A stretch of 64,000 nucleotides of DNA from Halomonas sp. GFAJ-1 (GTDB taxonomy: Bacteria; Pseudomonadota; Gammaproteobacteria; Pseudomonadales; Halomonadaceae), in assembly GCA_002966495.1 (NCBI GenBank), contig CP016490.1, forward strand, positions 2,604,001 to 2,668,000, read 5' to 3'. Below, piece by piece: positions 43,365 through 54,169 of the stretch. Both the position numbers and the translations under genes were made by a program. Under the pieces are notes generated by a model. The model ran no database searches, had not been told where the DNA came from, and worked only from the letters and a program-made list of their open reading frames with translations. The stretch's first letter is position 1. Each line of letters starts with the position of its first letter.

Positions 43365-44705
43365 TTAGCTGCTGAGCTTCTTCTCAAGGTAGTGGATGTT
43401 GACACCGCCTTGGCGGAAGTAGCTGTCACGGACGAGGTCTTTCTGCAGGTCGATGTTGGTTTTAATACCTTCGACCAATAGTTCGTCGAGTGCATTACGC
43501 ATCCGCGTTAAGGCGATTTCGCGATCTTCTCCCCATGTGATCAGCTTGCCGATCAGTGAATCATAGTGAGGAGGTACGGTGTAGCCGGTGTAGATGTGCG
43601 AGTCCATTCGAACGCCAAGACCGCCGGGAGAGTGATACAGCGTTACTTTACCCGGTGAAGGCATAAAGGTGCGCGAGTCTTCAGCATTAATCCGACACTC
43701 AAAGGAGTGACCGGAAAGCTTCACATCTTCCTGGCGGATTGAAAGTGGCAAGCCAGAAGCAATACGCAGCTGCTCTTTGACGATATCCACGCCGGTCACC
43801 ATCTCGGTCACCGGGTGCTCTACCTGAACGCGAGTGTTCATCTCAATGAAGAAATACTCGCCACCTTCGTATAAGAATTCAAAGGTGCCTGCGCCGCGGT
43901 AATTAATCTTGATACACGCTTGGCGGCACGCTTCAAGCACCTGGGCGCGGGCTTCAGGATCAAGTCCGGGCGCTGGGGCTTCTTCCAATACTTTTTGGTG
44001 ACGACGCTGTAGCGAGCAGTCGCGGTCATAAAGATGAATCGCGTTACCCTGGCCATCAGCAAGCACTTGAACTTCAACATGGCGCGGCTTTTCAAGGAAT
44101 TTTTCCATGTAGACCGTGCCGTCGCCAAAGGCGGCGTGTGCTTCTGTGCGGGTTACCGTAATGGCTGATAGCAAATGGCCTTCGGTATGCACTACGCGCA
44201 TGCCGCGACCGCCGCCACCCGAAGCTGCTTTGATGATTACCGGATAGCCAATTCTACGTGCCGTGGCTAAATTGGTGGCGTCATCGTCGCCTAGGGGACC
44301 GTCTGAGCCGGGCACTGTGGGAACGCCGGCTTCTTTCATCGACTGAATAGCGCTAACTTTGTCACCCATGAGGCGGATCGTTTCAGCGCGCGGGCCAATA
44401 AAGGTAAAGCCAGAGCGTTCTACCTGTTCAGCAAAGTTGGCATTTTCCGAGAGAAAGCCATAGCCCGGGTGAATGGCGGTTGAATCGGTGACTTCTGCAG
44501 CGCTAATCAACGCCGGAATATTCAAATAAGATTGCGCTGAGGGAGCGGGGCCAATACACACTGCTTCATCAGCAAGCCGGACGTGCATTAATTCACGGTC
44601 AGCTTTTGAGTGTACCGCAACGGTTTTGATCCCTAGCTCTTTACAAGCCCGAAGAATACGTAGGGCAATCTCGCCGCGGTTCGCGATAAGTACCTTGTCC
44701 AGCAT
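43365..44705 (-). CDS. accC: Acetyl-CoA carboxylase, biotin carboxylase subunit
   Basis: A 446-residue ATP-grasp enzyme that carboxylates biotin on AccB, the first half-reaction of malonyl-CoA formation. MLDKVLIANRGEIALRILRA, the glycine-rich KAASGGGGRGMR loop, EKFLEKPRHVEVQVL and FIEMNTRVQVEHPVTE are all present. It lies 30 bp after accB in the standard accBC operon. The start at 44705 gives the usual N-terminus. Confidence 0.97.
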   Translation of the reverse strand: MLDKVLIANRGEIALRILRACKELGIKTVAVHSKADRELMHVRLADEAVCIGPAPSAQSYLNIPALISAAEVTDSTAIHPGYGFLSENANFAEQVERSGFTFIGPRAETIRLMGDKVSAIQSMKEAGVPTVPGSDGPLGDDDATNLATARRIGYPVIIKAASGGGGRGMRVVHTEGHLLSAITVTRTEAHAAFGDGTVYMEKFLEKPRHVEVQVLADGQGNAIHLYDRDCSLQRRHQKVLEEAPAPGLDPEARAQVLEACRQACIKINYRGAGTFEFLYEGGEYFFIEMNTRVQVEHPVTEMVTGVDIVKEQLRIASGLPLSIRQEDVKLSGHSFECRINAEDSRTFMPSPGKVTLYHSPGGLGVRMDSHIYTGYTVPPHYDSLIGKLITWGEDREIALTRMRNALDELLVEGIKTNIDLQKDLVRDSYFRQGGVNIHYLEKKLSS

Positions 44706-44735
44706 GGGAGAATCCACCCGTGTTGATATGAAAGA

Positions 44736-45197
44736 TTAAGCGATGACGATCATAGGTTGATCGAATTCCACCGGTTCGCCGTCTTCCACAAGGATGGCCT
44801 CAATCACACCATCGCGGTCAGCTTCGATTTGGTTCATCATTTTCATCGCTTCAATGATACATACCGTATCACCTTGCTTCACAGTGTCGCCTACTTCTAC
44901 AAAGGCTTTTGCACCCGGGGCCGGGCTACGGTAGAAGGTGCCCACCATGGGTGAATGAACAGCTTCACCGCGATAGCTGGATTCCTGGGGCTCAGCCGCT
45001 ACTGGCGCAGCGCTGGCGGTGGGTGCCTGTTGGTAGGGGGATTGCTGGGCGTATTGGGGCATTGGCTGGGGCTGCCAAGTTGCCCCGTTCGGGTGGCGGC
45101 TGATGCGAACGGACTCTTCGCCTTCCTGAATTTCAATCTCGCTGATGTTGGACTCTTCGAGTAACTCAATCAATTTCTTAACTTTACGAATATCCAT
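44736..45197 (-). CDS. accB: Acetyl-CoA carboxylase biotin carboxyl carrier protein
   Basis: A 153-residue BCCP. The N-terminal MDIRKVKKLIELLEESNISEIEI helix is followed by a Gln/Pro/Ala linker (about 45-75) and a C-terminal biotinyl domain with the biotin-lysine motif EAMKMMNQI and the BCCP thumb region SPAPGAKAFVEVGD. I start at the ATG at 45197. Co-transcribed with accC. Confidence 0.97.
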   Translation of the reverse strand: MDIRKVKKLIELLEESNISEIEIQEGEESVRISRHPNGATWQPQPMPQYAQQSPYQQAPTASAAPVAAEPQESSYRGEAVHSPMVGTFYRSPAPGAKAFVEVGDTVKQGDTVCIIEAMKMMNQIEADRDGVIEAILVEDGEPVEFDQPMIVIA

Positions 45198-45512
45198 ATA
45201 GTAGCCCCAATCGGTGTTAAAGGTTTCTACAGGATAGGCAAGCAAAAAGAGTTGCCCATACCGTGGCGCCTGAGAGAGCGCAGTAAACCAGAATTAAAAA
45301 TGAAGAGAACGCTGCACGATGGTGAACGTTACCCGTTGCTCAGCCGTAAAAGATGCGTTTTTTAGCTAATATGGGTGCGGAGTTTGCCGAAAAAGTGCGA
45401 GCATGTCCAGTGGTGGTCTAGATATGCTCGTTCTTAGGAAATTAAACAACTGTTTGACGACAATCGCGACACAACGGCATAAAAGGGGCGGTTAAAGGGC
45501 TAGTTTTCGTAC
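45198..45512. other. Intergenic region upstream of accB
   Basis: 315 bp between accB and the 3' end of dsbD. It should hold the accBC promoter. I see no ORF, RNA gene or clear promoter pair. Confidence 0.45.
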
Positions 45513-47366
45513 TCACCCCTGCTGCCAACGCTTAAACGACTCTAGGTGTTGTGCAAGTTGTTCAGCATTGACTTCACCTTGAATGCGCGCATCGCGAATT
45601 TCCTCTCCTTCAGCAAAAAATAGCAAGCTAGGTGGGCCAAAAAGGTTGAAGCTGTTAAGCAACTCTCGGCTTTGAGCATCCGTGTTGGTCACATCGACCG
45701 CTACAAGTTGAAAATCGTTCAATGCGGCGCTTACGTCTGGGTGGGGGTAAACCTCGCGCTCCATCAGTTTGCAGGATATACACCAGTCTGCAGTGAAGTG
45801 GACAAAGGCCGGGCGCTGGTTACGCTCTGCTTGGGCAACGGCCATCTCTAGGTCGCTCAGGGAGTCGACTGTTTGAAATGAGTGTGCCTGAGACGTGGCC
45901 TCAGATTGTCCGCCTGAAACCGTCAGTGGGCGAAGCGGGTTGCTGCCACCTTGGGCCGCGCCAAACACCAGCGCAACGCCCCAAGCAAGCAGCATAAGGC
46001 CTAAGGTTTGGCGTGCCCGAGACCAGCCAAGGGGTTGGTTAATGTTGAGTGCGCCCAGCGCTAGTGCGCTGCCAATGGCCAGCCCTGCCCAGAGTAGCAG
46101 TGCAACAGAGGGTGCCACTAACCGCTCAATCATCCAGATAGCGACACCCAGCATCAGCAGCCCAAAGGCGATTTTTACGCCGTTCATCCAGGCGCCGGTG
46201 CGGGGCAGCAAGGTGGTGCCAAAGGTGCCTACCAGCAGGAGAGGAACCCCCATGCCCATGCCAAGCGCAAATAAAACGGCGCCCCCCATCAGCGCATCGC
46301 CGGTAGTAGAAATAAACACCAGTGCGCCCGCTAAAGGTGCGGTTACACAGGGAGAAACCACCAGCACCGATAGTGCACCTGCCAACGCTAATCCCGCAGG
46401 CCCACTCTGTTGTGCGCGGGCTTGCCAAGCATCTACCCGGCTGGCTAAGCGGGGGGAAACGCGTAAATTAAAGGCACCAAACATAGCCAGTGCAAATAGC
46501 GTAAACAGCAGTGCGAACGTGATCAGTACGGGCGCGGACTGCAAGTGGGCTTGAAGATTAAGCCCCGCGCCGAATAACCCCATCAAGATGCCTACCACGG
46601 CATAGGTAGACGCCATGCCCAGTACATAGCTGGCGGACAGGGCGAAGGCACGGGGTTTAGTGGGATTTTGGCCCACCACAATGGATGACAAAATAGGGAT
46701 CATTGGCAGGACGCAGGGAGTAAAGGTAAGCCCAATGCCGGCGAGGAAAAAGAGGCCAAGCGCAAGTGGTAGGCTAGCCTCGCTAATCAGAGCGCTAAAA
46801 CGACTGTCCTGACTCTGTGGAGCACTGAAGCTGGTGTTGTCGTTAGCAGTGCGCTGCTCCCCGGAGGGGGTTGTTTGTGACGTGGGGTCTGTCTCCCAGT
46901 CAGCAAACCTAGGAGGTGGCGACGTTTCGTTCGCTCCAAGGGTTATGCGTTCAGGCGGGTAGCATAGGCCTGCGTCTGCACAGCCTTGAAAGGTAAGCTC
47001 AATATCAATGGGGCCGCTATAGGGCGCTGAAAACGGAGCCTCAAATACCAAGTTGTCGCGAAAGATATACACGTCACCCATGAACTCATCATTGGTAAAG
47101 GTGCCGTCGGGTATTAGGGGCTCTTCTAAGTCAACGCTACTATTTAGGCTGGTAACTGCCAGTTGGTGGCGATAGAGGTAGTACTCATCAGCAATATCTA
47201 CGCCAATAAAAAGCGACTCACCGTCATGCCAGGCAGTGGGTTGAAATGCCTCTAAGACAGGTAAAAAGTCACTCTGGTTGCTGGAAGAGGAAAACCACTG
47301 CGCCTGAGCCAGCACAGGGAGCCAGCAGAGCAAAAAAAACAGGCTAAAACGTTTGATGGGTAACAC
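45513..47366 (-). CDS. dsbD: Thiol:disulfide interchange protein DsbD
   Basis: A 617-residue inner-membrane electron carrier from cytoplasmic thioredoxin to periplasmic reductases. After a signal peptide (LFFLLCWLPVLAQA) comes the alpha domain with its Cys pair (GCADAGLCYPPE), then eight helices with the redox cysteines in LTFTPCVLPMIPILSS and LVVSPCVTAPLAG, and a C-terminal thioredoxin-like gamma domain (FTADWCISCKLMEREVY). I prefer the GTG start at 47366, which has AAGGA upstream and gives a normal signal peptide. Confidence 0.94.
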   Translation of the reverse strand: MLPIKRFSLFFLLCWLPVLAQAQWFSSSSNQSDFLPVLEAFQPTAWHDGESLFIGVDIADEYYLYRHQLAVTSLNSSVDLEEPLIPDGTFTNDEFMGDVYIFRDNLVFEAPFSAPYSGPIDIELTFQGCADAGLCYPPERITLGANETSPPPRFADWETDPTSQTTPSGEQRTANDNTSFSAPQSQDSRFSALISEASLPLALGLFFLAGIGLTFTPCVLPMIPILSSIVVGQNPTKPRAFALSASYVLGMASTYAVVGILMGLFGAGLNLQAHLQSAPVLITFALLFTLFALAMFGAFNLRVSPRLASRVDAWQARAQQSGPAGLALAGALSVLVVSPCVTAPLAGALVFISTTGDALMGGAVLFALGMGMGVPLLLVGTFGTTLLPRTGAWMNGVKIAFGLLMLGVAIWMIERLVAPSVALLLWAGLAIGSALALGALNINQPLGWSRARQTLGLMLLAWGVALVFGAAQGGSNPLRPLTVSGGQSEATSQAHSFQTVDSLSDLEMAVAQAERNQRPAFVHFTADWCISCKLMEREVYPHPDVSAALNDFQLVAVDVTNTDAQSRELLNSFNLFGPPSLLFFAEGEEIRDARIQGEVNAEQLAQHLESFKRWQQG

Positions 47367-47514
47367 GATATATCCTTGCGCAGTCTTTACGGGGTATCTG
47401 AGACGCAGCATATCGCACCTCTCAGCGCCAGCGTAGCCGCTGCGGTGTCGTGACGCGGTACTTCACACTGAGTTAATCCACGAATGCATTGTTTTAAATA
47501 CAAAAAAGACCTAA

Positions 47515-47551
47515 ACGCAAAAAGGCTGCCCCGAGGGCAGCCTTTTTGCGT
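47515..47551. terminator. Terminator of ppa
   Basis: ACGCAAAAAGGCTGCCC pairs with GGGCAGCCTTTTTGCGT around CGA; strong and symmetric, directly downstream of ppa on the minus strand. Confidence 0.9.
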
Positions 47552-47565
47552 AACTAACCCAACCG

Positions 47566-48096
47566 TTAGGCTTTGTGGTAGGCCGCTGCGGCTTTTTCAA
47601 TCGCTTTGCGTGCAGCCTCAACGCCTTCCCAAGACTCAACTTTAACCCACTTGCCTTTTTCGAGGTCTTTGTAGTTCTCGAAGAAGTGTGCAATCTGCTG
47701 GCGCAGCAGCTCAGGAAGGTCTGTGACCTCTTGAACGTCATCGTACAGCGTGCTGAGTTTCGGGTGCGGTACACAGACGAGCTTGGCGTCTTCACCCGCT
47801 TCATCGGTCATGTTCAAGATGCCGATGGGGCGCGCACGAATAATGCTGCCAGGCGCAACTGGGTGAGGAGTGACGACCAGTGCATCCAGCGCGTCGCCAT
47901 CGTCAGCCAAGGTGTGGGGAATAAAGCCGTAGTTGGCCGGGTAGAACATAGGGGTGGCCATGAAACGGTCAACGAGAAGGGCGCCCATGTCTTTATCAAT
48001 TTCATATTTAATCGGCGCATGGTTGGCAGGAATTTCAATTGCCACGTAAATGTCGTTGGGCAGATCTTTTCCGGCGGGGATATTATCGAAGTTCAT
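47566..48096 (-). CDS. ppa: Inorganic pyrophosphatase
   Basis: A 176-residue family I soluble pyrophosphatase. The active-site blocks YVAIEIPANHAPIKYEIDKD, DGDALDALVVT (the DxDPxD-type metal site, here DGDALD) and GEDAKLVCVP are present. It hydrolyses PPi and pulls biosynthetic reactions forward. A terminator follows it. Confidence 0.96.
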   Translation of the reverse strand: MNFDNIPAGKDLPNDIYVAIEIPANHAPIKYEIDKDMGALLVDRFMATPMFYPANYGFIPHTLADDGDALDALVVTPHPVAPGSIIRARPIGILNMTDEAGEDAKLVCVPHPKLSTLYDDVQEVTDLPELLRQQIAHFFENYKDLEKGKWVKVESWEGVEAARKAIEKAAAAYHKA

Positions 48097-48356
48097 CGTT
48101 GGTTCCTTGGCTTATGTAGAGCAGTGACTAAGCAGTAAGTGCGTTGGTGCATTGCATTAATTGCGAAGAATTATACGAAGATGACTGCTGGATTACCAAT
48201 GCGACATAGGTGTGTGCAATCGACTAATTTTATAAGCACCCTAAATGTGCCTGTTTTTATAGGGATAGCGACGTTTGGTGGGCATCGTTTCACGCCGCCA
48301 GCGTGTATCATAGGCCCTGGGTGTTTCCCATCAAGAGGCAAGCCTAGGAGGACGAG

Positions 48357-50072
48357 TTGGCGCACGCCCAGTTGCTAATCAGTTATGGACAAGCCTTTGT
48401 CGCTCCGGATGGGCGACAGCACCGCAGCTCTATGTCGGTACGTTTGCCTGAACAACCCCTCCTGAACGTTAAAGGCGGCTGCGCGGTGATTAGTGACTCA
48501 ATCTCGCGTAACACCATGGCAAAGCAAGCCGGGGATCTCAGTGTACGTGGCTTTCTAGCCGACTATTACTCCACCCCAGACCATTGGGATACCAAAACCT
48601 CTGCTACGCGTGTGCTACGAGCGTTAAATGGCTGGTTCTACAGCCAAAGCCAGCATGTAAAAGAGGGCAGTTTTGTTTCTTCGCTATCTGCTATCGTGTT
48701 TCGAGGGCGCGAAGCGGAGCTATTTCACATGGGCGATACGCTGGTGTTCCGGCTGCGTGGCGCTGAGTTTGAGCAACTGACCCGTGACCACGTAACGGAT
48801 ATAGGCGGTTATCGCTACCCTTCACGGGCGCTGGGGATGGATGGCAGTGTAGATATTGATTACACCCAGCTGGCACTGAAGCAGGGGGACCTGTTTGTAT
48901 TTACCACTCAAGGCGTTAGGGGGACGCTGCTGCCTTCTGACTATGTCCGCCTAATTCGCCAGGATGCGAGTGATTTAGACGCTGCCTGCGAACGTCTCGC
49001 CAGCGAAGCGAAACAGCGTGCTCAGGAGCGAGGGTATGGTGGAGATCAATTCTGCTTTCAGCTGCTACGGATTGATGAGTTGCCAGAGGAGGCTGATGAT
49101 CACCCTAGCTTAATTTACGGTGATTTACCCATACCGCCGGAGCTATCGGTAGGCGAGCGGCTTGATGGTTTTGAAGTGCAAGCCGTGCTCTCGCGTAACG
49201 CCCAATCTAGAGTGTATCGTGTGCGTGATATTCAATCAGAGCGCGACATGGTGATGAAAGCGCCAAGTCCAGAGCTTTCCTTGCGCAATGCCTATCTGGA
49301 GCATTTTTTACTTCAACAATGGGTGGTTGAACGGGTCAAGTCACCCTTCGTGGTGAAGGTGGTTGAACCCTCTCGCCCACGCCGCTATCTCTACTATCTA
49401 ATGCAGTATGTAGAAAGCGAAACGCTGCGCCAGTGGTCTGAGCGTCATCCTCAGGCGAGCCTAATACAGCGGTTAGATATCGCCAATCAGCTGGGGAAAG
49501 CAGTGCAGGCACTGCACCATCGGGACATTATTCATCAGCAAATCACCCCTGATAATATTTTGATCGATACCCACGGCAAACTGGTGTTGGCTGATTTTAG
49601 TGCTTGCCACATGCGCGAAGTCGATGGGCATCGCAATTCAGGTGAGCTACTGCGCCAAATTGGCTTTAATGAACACACGGCCCCGGAGTATGCTCTGGGT
49701 GATAGCGTAGGGCGGCGCAGCGACCAATATTCGTTGGCCTCCACCGTTTACTGGCTGTTAACTGGCGCGTTGCCTTATGTTTTGACACCCAACCGTCTGC
49801 GTAGCCATACGGATCTTGAAGAGCTGAGCTACCGTAGCGCGCGCACGACGAACCCTGAGATAACCCACGACCTTGACGAAGCCCTGCGCAGGGCATTGGA
49901 TCCACAGCGATCACTGCGGTTTAGGCGAATGTCAGAGTTTCTTCATGCGTTACGCGTGCCGTTAGGGCGGCAACCAGCGAAACAGGAAGCGCGCCAAGAA
50001 CCGCGGCGGTTTTGGCAAGGCGTGGCGGGTATTCTGCTGCTACTGCTCGTGCTGTCTTGGTTGCTAAGGTAA
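48357..50072 (+). CDS. PP2C phosphatase / Ser-Thr kinase fusion with C-terminal membrane anchor
   Basis: A 571-residue fusion. Residues ~1-240 are a PP2C-like phosphatase (GQAFVAPDGRQHRS, ISDSISRNTMAKQAG, FHMGDTLVFRLRG). Residues ~265-540 are a eukaryotic-type kinase (VMKAP Lys region, then HHRDIIHQQITPDNILIDTHGKLVLADFS). The catalytic HRD-x-K-x-x-N pattern is altered: the Asp is moved and Gln-Gln replaces the usual Lys context, so activity should be tested. One TM helix (GILLLLLVLSWLL) ends the protein. The start is uncertain; a TTG at 48357 after AGGAGG is the best candidate. Substrates are unknown. Confidence 0.85.
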   Translation: MAHAQLLISYGQAFVAPDGRQHRSSMSVRLPEQPLLNVKGGCAVISDSISRNTMAKQAGDLSVRGFLADYYSTPDHWDTKTSATRVLRALNGWFYSQSQHVKEGSFVSSLSAIVFRGREAELFHMGDTLVFRLRGAEFEQLTRDHVTDIGGYRYPSRALGMDGSVDIDYTQLALKQGDLFVFTTQGVRGTLLPSDYVRLIRQDASDLDAACERLASEAKQRAQERGYGGDQFCFQLLRIDELPEEADDHPSLIYGDLPIPPELSVGERLDGFEVQAVLSRNAQSRVYRVRDIQSERDMVMKAPSPELSLRNAYLEHFLLQQWVVERVKSPFVVKVVEPSRPRRYLYYLMQYVESETLRQWSERHPQASLIQRLDIANQLGKAVQALHHRDIIHQQITPDNILIDTHGKLVLADFSACHMREVDGHRNSGELLRQIGFNEHTAPEYALGDSVGRRSDQYSLASTVYWLLTGALPYVLTPNRLRSHTDLEELSYRSARTTNPEITHDLDEALRRALDPQRSLRFRRMSEFLHALRVPLGRQPAKQEARQEPRRFWQGVAGILLLLLVLSWLLR

Positions 50073-50107
50073 GTTACTTTAAAAAAGCGCTAAGCATACA
50101 TAAGTAT

Positions 50108-50145
50108 AAAAAAGGGGCGATGCTTTTACGGCACCGCCCCTTTTA
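50108..50145 (+). terminator. Terminator after the kinase-phosphatase gene
   Basis: AAAAAGGGGCG and CGCCCCTTTT form a stem around a 13-16 base loop, between convergent genes; T-rich on both sides. Confidence 0.8.
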
Positions 50146-50185
50146 TATTGCTCGTCACAAATTGCTCGTCACAAACCAAAAGCGC

Positions 50186-51445
50186 TTAAAGAGTGAAAGG
50201 AGGCAGTTTTTGCTCGACCTTCGCAAGCTTCAACTTAGCGACTTTTGGTAGGCCATTTTCAAAGGGTGGGAAGTCTTCCCCTTGAATCAGTGGTGATAGG
50301 TAGTCGCGGCACGCTTTAGTGATCTCAAAGCCATTTTCGCTGATGTAGTCTCGCGGCATGAATTTCTCTTGATTGGCGATTTGCGCCAAGGGAGCAGAGA
50401 TCACATCCCACTGGTAAGGCTCTTGGGAGATGCGACGAATGGCCGGCATCATAGAGTTTTTACCTGCTAGCGCCAGGGTGACGGCTTCGCGGCCCACCGC
50501 ATACGCCTGCTCGACATCAGTCTTAGAGGCTAGGTGGCGCGCCGCACGCTGCAGGTAGTCGGCAACCGCCCAGTGGTATTTATAGCCCAAGTCCTGCTTG
50601 ATCATACCGGCTAACGTTGGTGCAACACCGCCAAGTTGACGGTGGCCAAAGGCATCGGTATTGCCGGCATCGGCAAGGAAAGTGCCGTCTTCGTAACGAG
50701 CGCCTTCCGATACCACAATCACGCAGTAACCATACTTGGTGACACTCTCTTCTACCCGCGCCATAACAGCACTTCGGTTGAACGCAATCTCCGGGAAGAT
50801 AATCAGGTGGGGCGGCTCGCCTTCACCTTCTCCCGCCAAGCCGCCAGCGGCAGCAATCCAGCCTGCGTGCCGCCCCATGACTTCCAGTACAAAAATTTTG
50901 GTGGACGTTGCACACATAGAAGCGACATCCAGTGATGCTTCCTGTGTAGAGGTGGCGATGTACTTAGCAACGCTACCAAAACCCGGGCTGTTATCAGTAA
51001 TGGGCAGGTCGTTATCCACTGTTTTAGGAACGTGAATAGCGGTGAGGGGGTAACCCAGCTTTTCAGACAGCTGCGAAACTTTTAAGCACGTATCCGCGCT
51101 ATCGCCACCGCCATTATAAAAAAAGTAACGAATATCGTGGGCTTTAAAGACTTCAATTAAGCGTTCGTACTGGGCGCGGTGTGTATCAATGTCTTTGAGT
51201 TTGTAGCGGCATGAACCAAAAGCACCGCCCGGCGTGTGGCGCAGAGCAGCAATAGCTTCATCGCTCTCCTGGGACACGTCGATGAGATCTTCCGTCAAGG
51301 CACCGATAATGCCGTTATGACCGGCGTACACCTTACCAATTTGCTCGGGGGCTTGCCGACATGCTTGGATAACGCCGCAGGCGCTGGCATTGATGACGGC
51401 GGTAACGCCACCGGATTGGGCGTAAAAGGCATTATGCTGAGCCAT
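50186..51445 (-). CDS. pfp: PPi-dependent 6-phosphofructokinase
   Basis: A 419-residue phosphofructokinase. Specificity residues point to PPi: the loop is GGGDS (Asp where ATP enzymes have Gly104) and the catalytic block is VPKTVDNDL (Lys where ATP enzymes have Gly124). It reversibly phosphorylates fructose 6-phosphate with PPi, so it can serve both glycolysis and gluconeogenesis. Halomonads often lack the ATP enzyme. A soluble pyrophosphatase gene is about 2 kb away. Confidence 0.93.
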   Translation of the reverse strand: MAQHNAFYAQSGGVTAVINASACGVIQACRQAPEQIGKVYAGHNGIIGALTEDLIDVSQESDEAIAALRHTPGGAFGSCRYKLKDIDTHRAQYERLIEVFKAHDIRYFFYNGGGDSADTCLKVSQLSEKLGYPLTAIHVPKTVDNDLPITDNSPGFGSVAKYIATSTQEASLDVASMCATSTKIFVLEVMGRHAGWIAAAGGLAGEGEGEPPHLIIFPEIAFNRSAVMARVEESVTKYGYCVIVVSEGARYEDGTFLADAGNTDAFGHRQLGGVAPTLAGMIKQDLGYKYHWAVADYLQRAARHLASKTDVEQAYAVGREAVTLALAGKNSMMPAIRRISQEPYQWDVISAPLAQIANQEKFMPRDYISENGFEITKACRDYLSPLIQGEDFPPFENGLPKVAKLKLAKVEQKLPPFTL

Positions 51446-51611
51446 GGAAACGTCTCATCTCCTAAAAACAGATAGTTGGAACACGCTCTAGAACGTGCTT
51501 GATGACTAAAATAATTAAATATGCCCAGGAAAAATGCCGTGGCATTCCCTGGGAAATTTATAGCAAACGGCGAAAGTTTAGCGTAAAGCGGCAGGGGCTG
51601 CATTAGGCTGG

Positions 51612-52280
51612 CTACTCGCCGATGTCCAGCTCTTGCTCCTGTTGGGCGAGCTGCCAACCGCCTAAATCTTTATAGCGGTTAACCATCGCGCAAAAGAGCT
51701 CCGCGGTGCGTTCAGTATCGTAACGAGCAGAGTGAGCCGCTTTATTATCGAAATCGATACCCGCAGCGCGACATGCCCGGGCAAGCACGGTTTGGCCGTA
51801 CACGAAGCCAGCGAGCGTTGCCGTATCAAAGCTTGAGAACGGATGAAACGGGTTTCGCTTTACATCACAGCGATTAGCCGCCGCATTTAAAAAGCTATGA
51901 TCAAATGCCGCGTTATGCCCCACCAAGATGGCACGTGAACAGCCGTGGGCTTTAATGGCTTTGCGAATAGGGCGAAAAAGCTCCCCTAGCGCCTCTGACT
52001 CCGTGAGCGCCACTTGGCGTCGCAGTGGGTCGTCCAGGTTGATGCCGGTAAAATCTAACGCAGACTGTTCAACGTTCGCCCCTTCGAAAGGGTGAATATG
52101 ATAAGCGTAGGTGGCATCGGGTAATAAGTTACCCTCTGGGTCCATGGTGAGCGTAACGGCTGCAATCTCAAGTACGGCGTCGTTTTGGGCATTAAAACCA
52201 CCCGTTTCTAAATCAATGACAACCGGCAGGTAACTGCGAAAACGTTGGGCCATTAATTCGCGGGCAATTGCCTCGCTCAT
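51612..52280 (-). CDS. rnt: Ribonuclease T
   Basis: A 222-residue DEDDh 3'-5' exonuclease that trims tRNA and stable RNA ends. Exo motifs are seen: VVIDLETGGFNAQNDAVLEIAAV (ExoI), LVGHNAAFDHSFLNAA (ExoII) and AAHSARYDTERTAELF (ExoIII with His). Monocistronic by position. Confidence 0.95.
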   Translation of the reverse strand: MSEAIARELMAQRFRSYLPVVIDLETGGFNAQNDAVLEIAAVTLTMDPEGNLLPDATYAYHIHPFEGANVEQSALDFTGINLDDPLRRQVALTESEALGELFRPIRKAIKAHGCSRAILVGHNAAFDHSFLNAAANRCDVKRNPFHPFSSFDTATLAGFVYGQTVLARACRAAGIDFDNKAAHSARYDTERTAELFCAMVNRYKDLGGWQLAQQEQELDIGE

Positions 52281-52501
52281 GCAGCTCTCCTTAGTAAAGC
52301 GAGTAATCGGTCAGGGTGTGCAGCAAGCCACCGCAATGAATGGTGTGATTCTAGCAGCTTTATCCCCAAGGCGTCGTTGACGGTATTCGCTGAGCATTGA
52401 GAGCGCTATACTAATAGAGTGTGGTAACAGGTTTTTGTTAGCACATGGCGTGCCGCGCTATATATTTTGGTGAACTGCTTTCCCTACACAAGGAGTAAAG
52501 A

Positions 52502-53722
<1,221 letters not shown>

Positions 53723-53734
53723 CAATGCGTTAAG

Positions 53735-53761
53735 CGGCCAGCGCCAAGCTGGCCGTTTTTA
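53735..53761 (+). terminator. argG terminator
   Basis: CGGCCAGC and GCTGGCCG pair around GCCAA, followed by five T. Confidence 0.88.
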
Positions 53762-53778
53762 TTGCAGGGGAACTACCT

Positions 53779-54105
53779 ATGCTTAAAAAACTACTTTCAG
53801 GCCTTTTTGGGGGCGGTGGCCAAGGCGCTGAAGAGAGCAGCGCAAACGCTGCCGAGCCAGTAGAGTACAAAGAGTATTTAATTGTCTCCCAGCCTGATAA
53901 CCAAAGCGGGCAATACCGGGTTAGTGGCTGGATTCGCAGGCTAGATAGCGCGGGCGTTACTCAAGAGCATCGATTTGAGCGTTCAGATATGCTTCCCGGT
54001 CGTGAAGCCTGCGACGCGATGATGATCACTAAAGCGCAGCGCTATATTGATGAAGTAGGCGAGGCAATGTTTGCCCCCGATCCTCGGCAAAAAGAGCAAA
54101 ACTGA
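53779..54105 (+). CDS. HlyU-family protein
   Basis: A 108-residue protein. After a short basic/Gly-rich N-terminus (MLKKLLSGLFGGGGQG), the HlyU domain runs EYKEYLIVSQPDNQSGQYRVSGWIRR, then HRFERSDMLPGREACDAMMITKAQRYIDEVGEAMF. Members of this Pfam family are annotated as HlyU transcriptional activators, but this fold is distinct from the ArsR-type HlyU of Vibrio, so a regulatory role is not established. Confidence 0.85.
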   Translation: MLKKLLSGLFGGGGQGAEESSANAAEPVEYKEYLIVSQPDNQSGQYRVSGWIRRLDSAGVTQEHRFERSDMLPGREACDAMMITKAQRYIDEVGEAMFAPDPRQKEQN

Positions 54106-54169
54106 TTAGCCAAGCCATACCCTCGCTTAAATAACCCATAGAGCCACTCATTAAACCAAGGAGCGGCGA

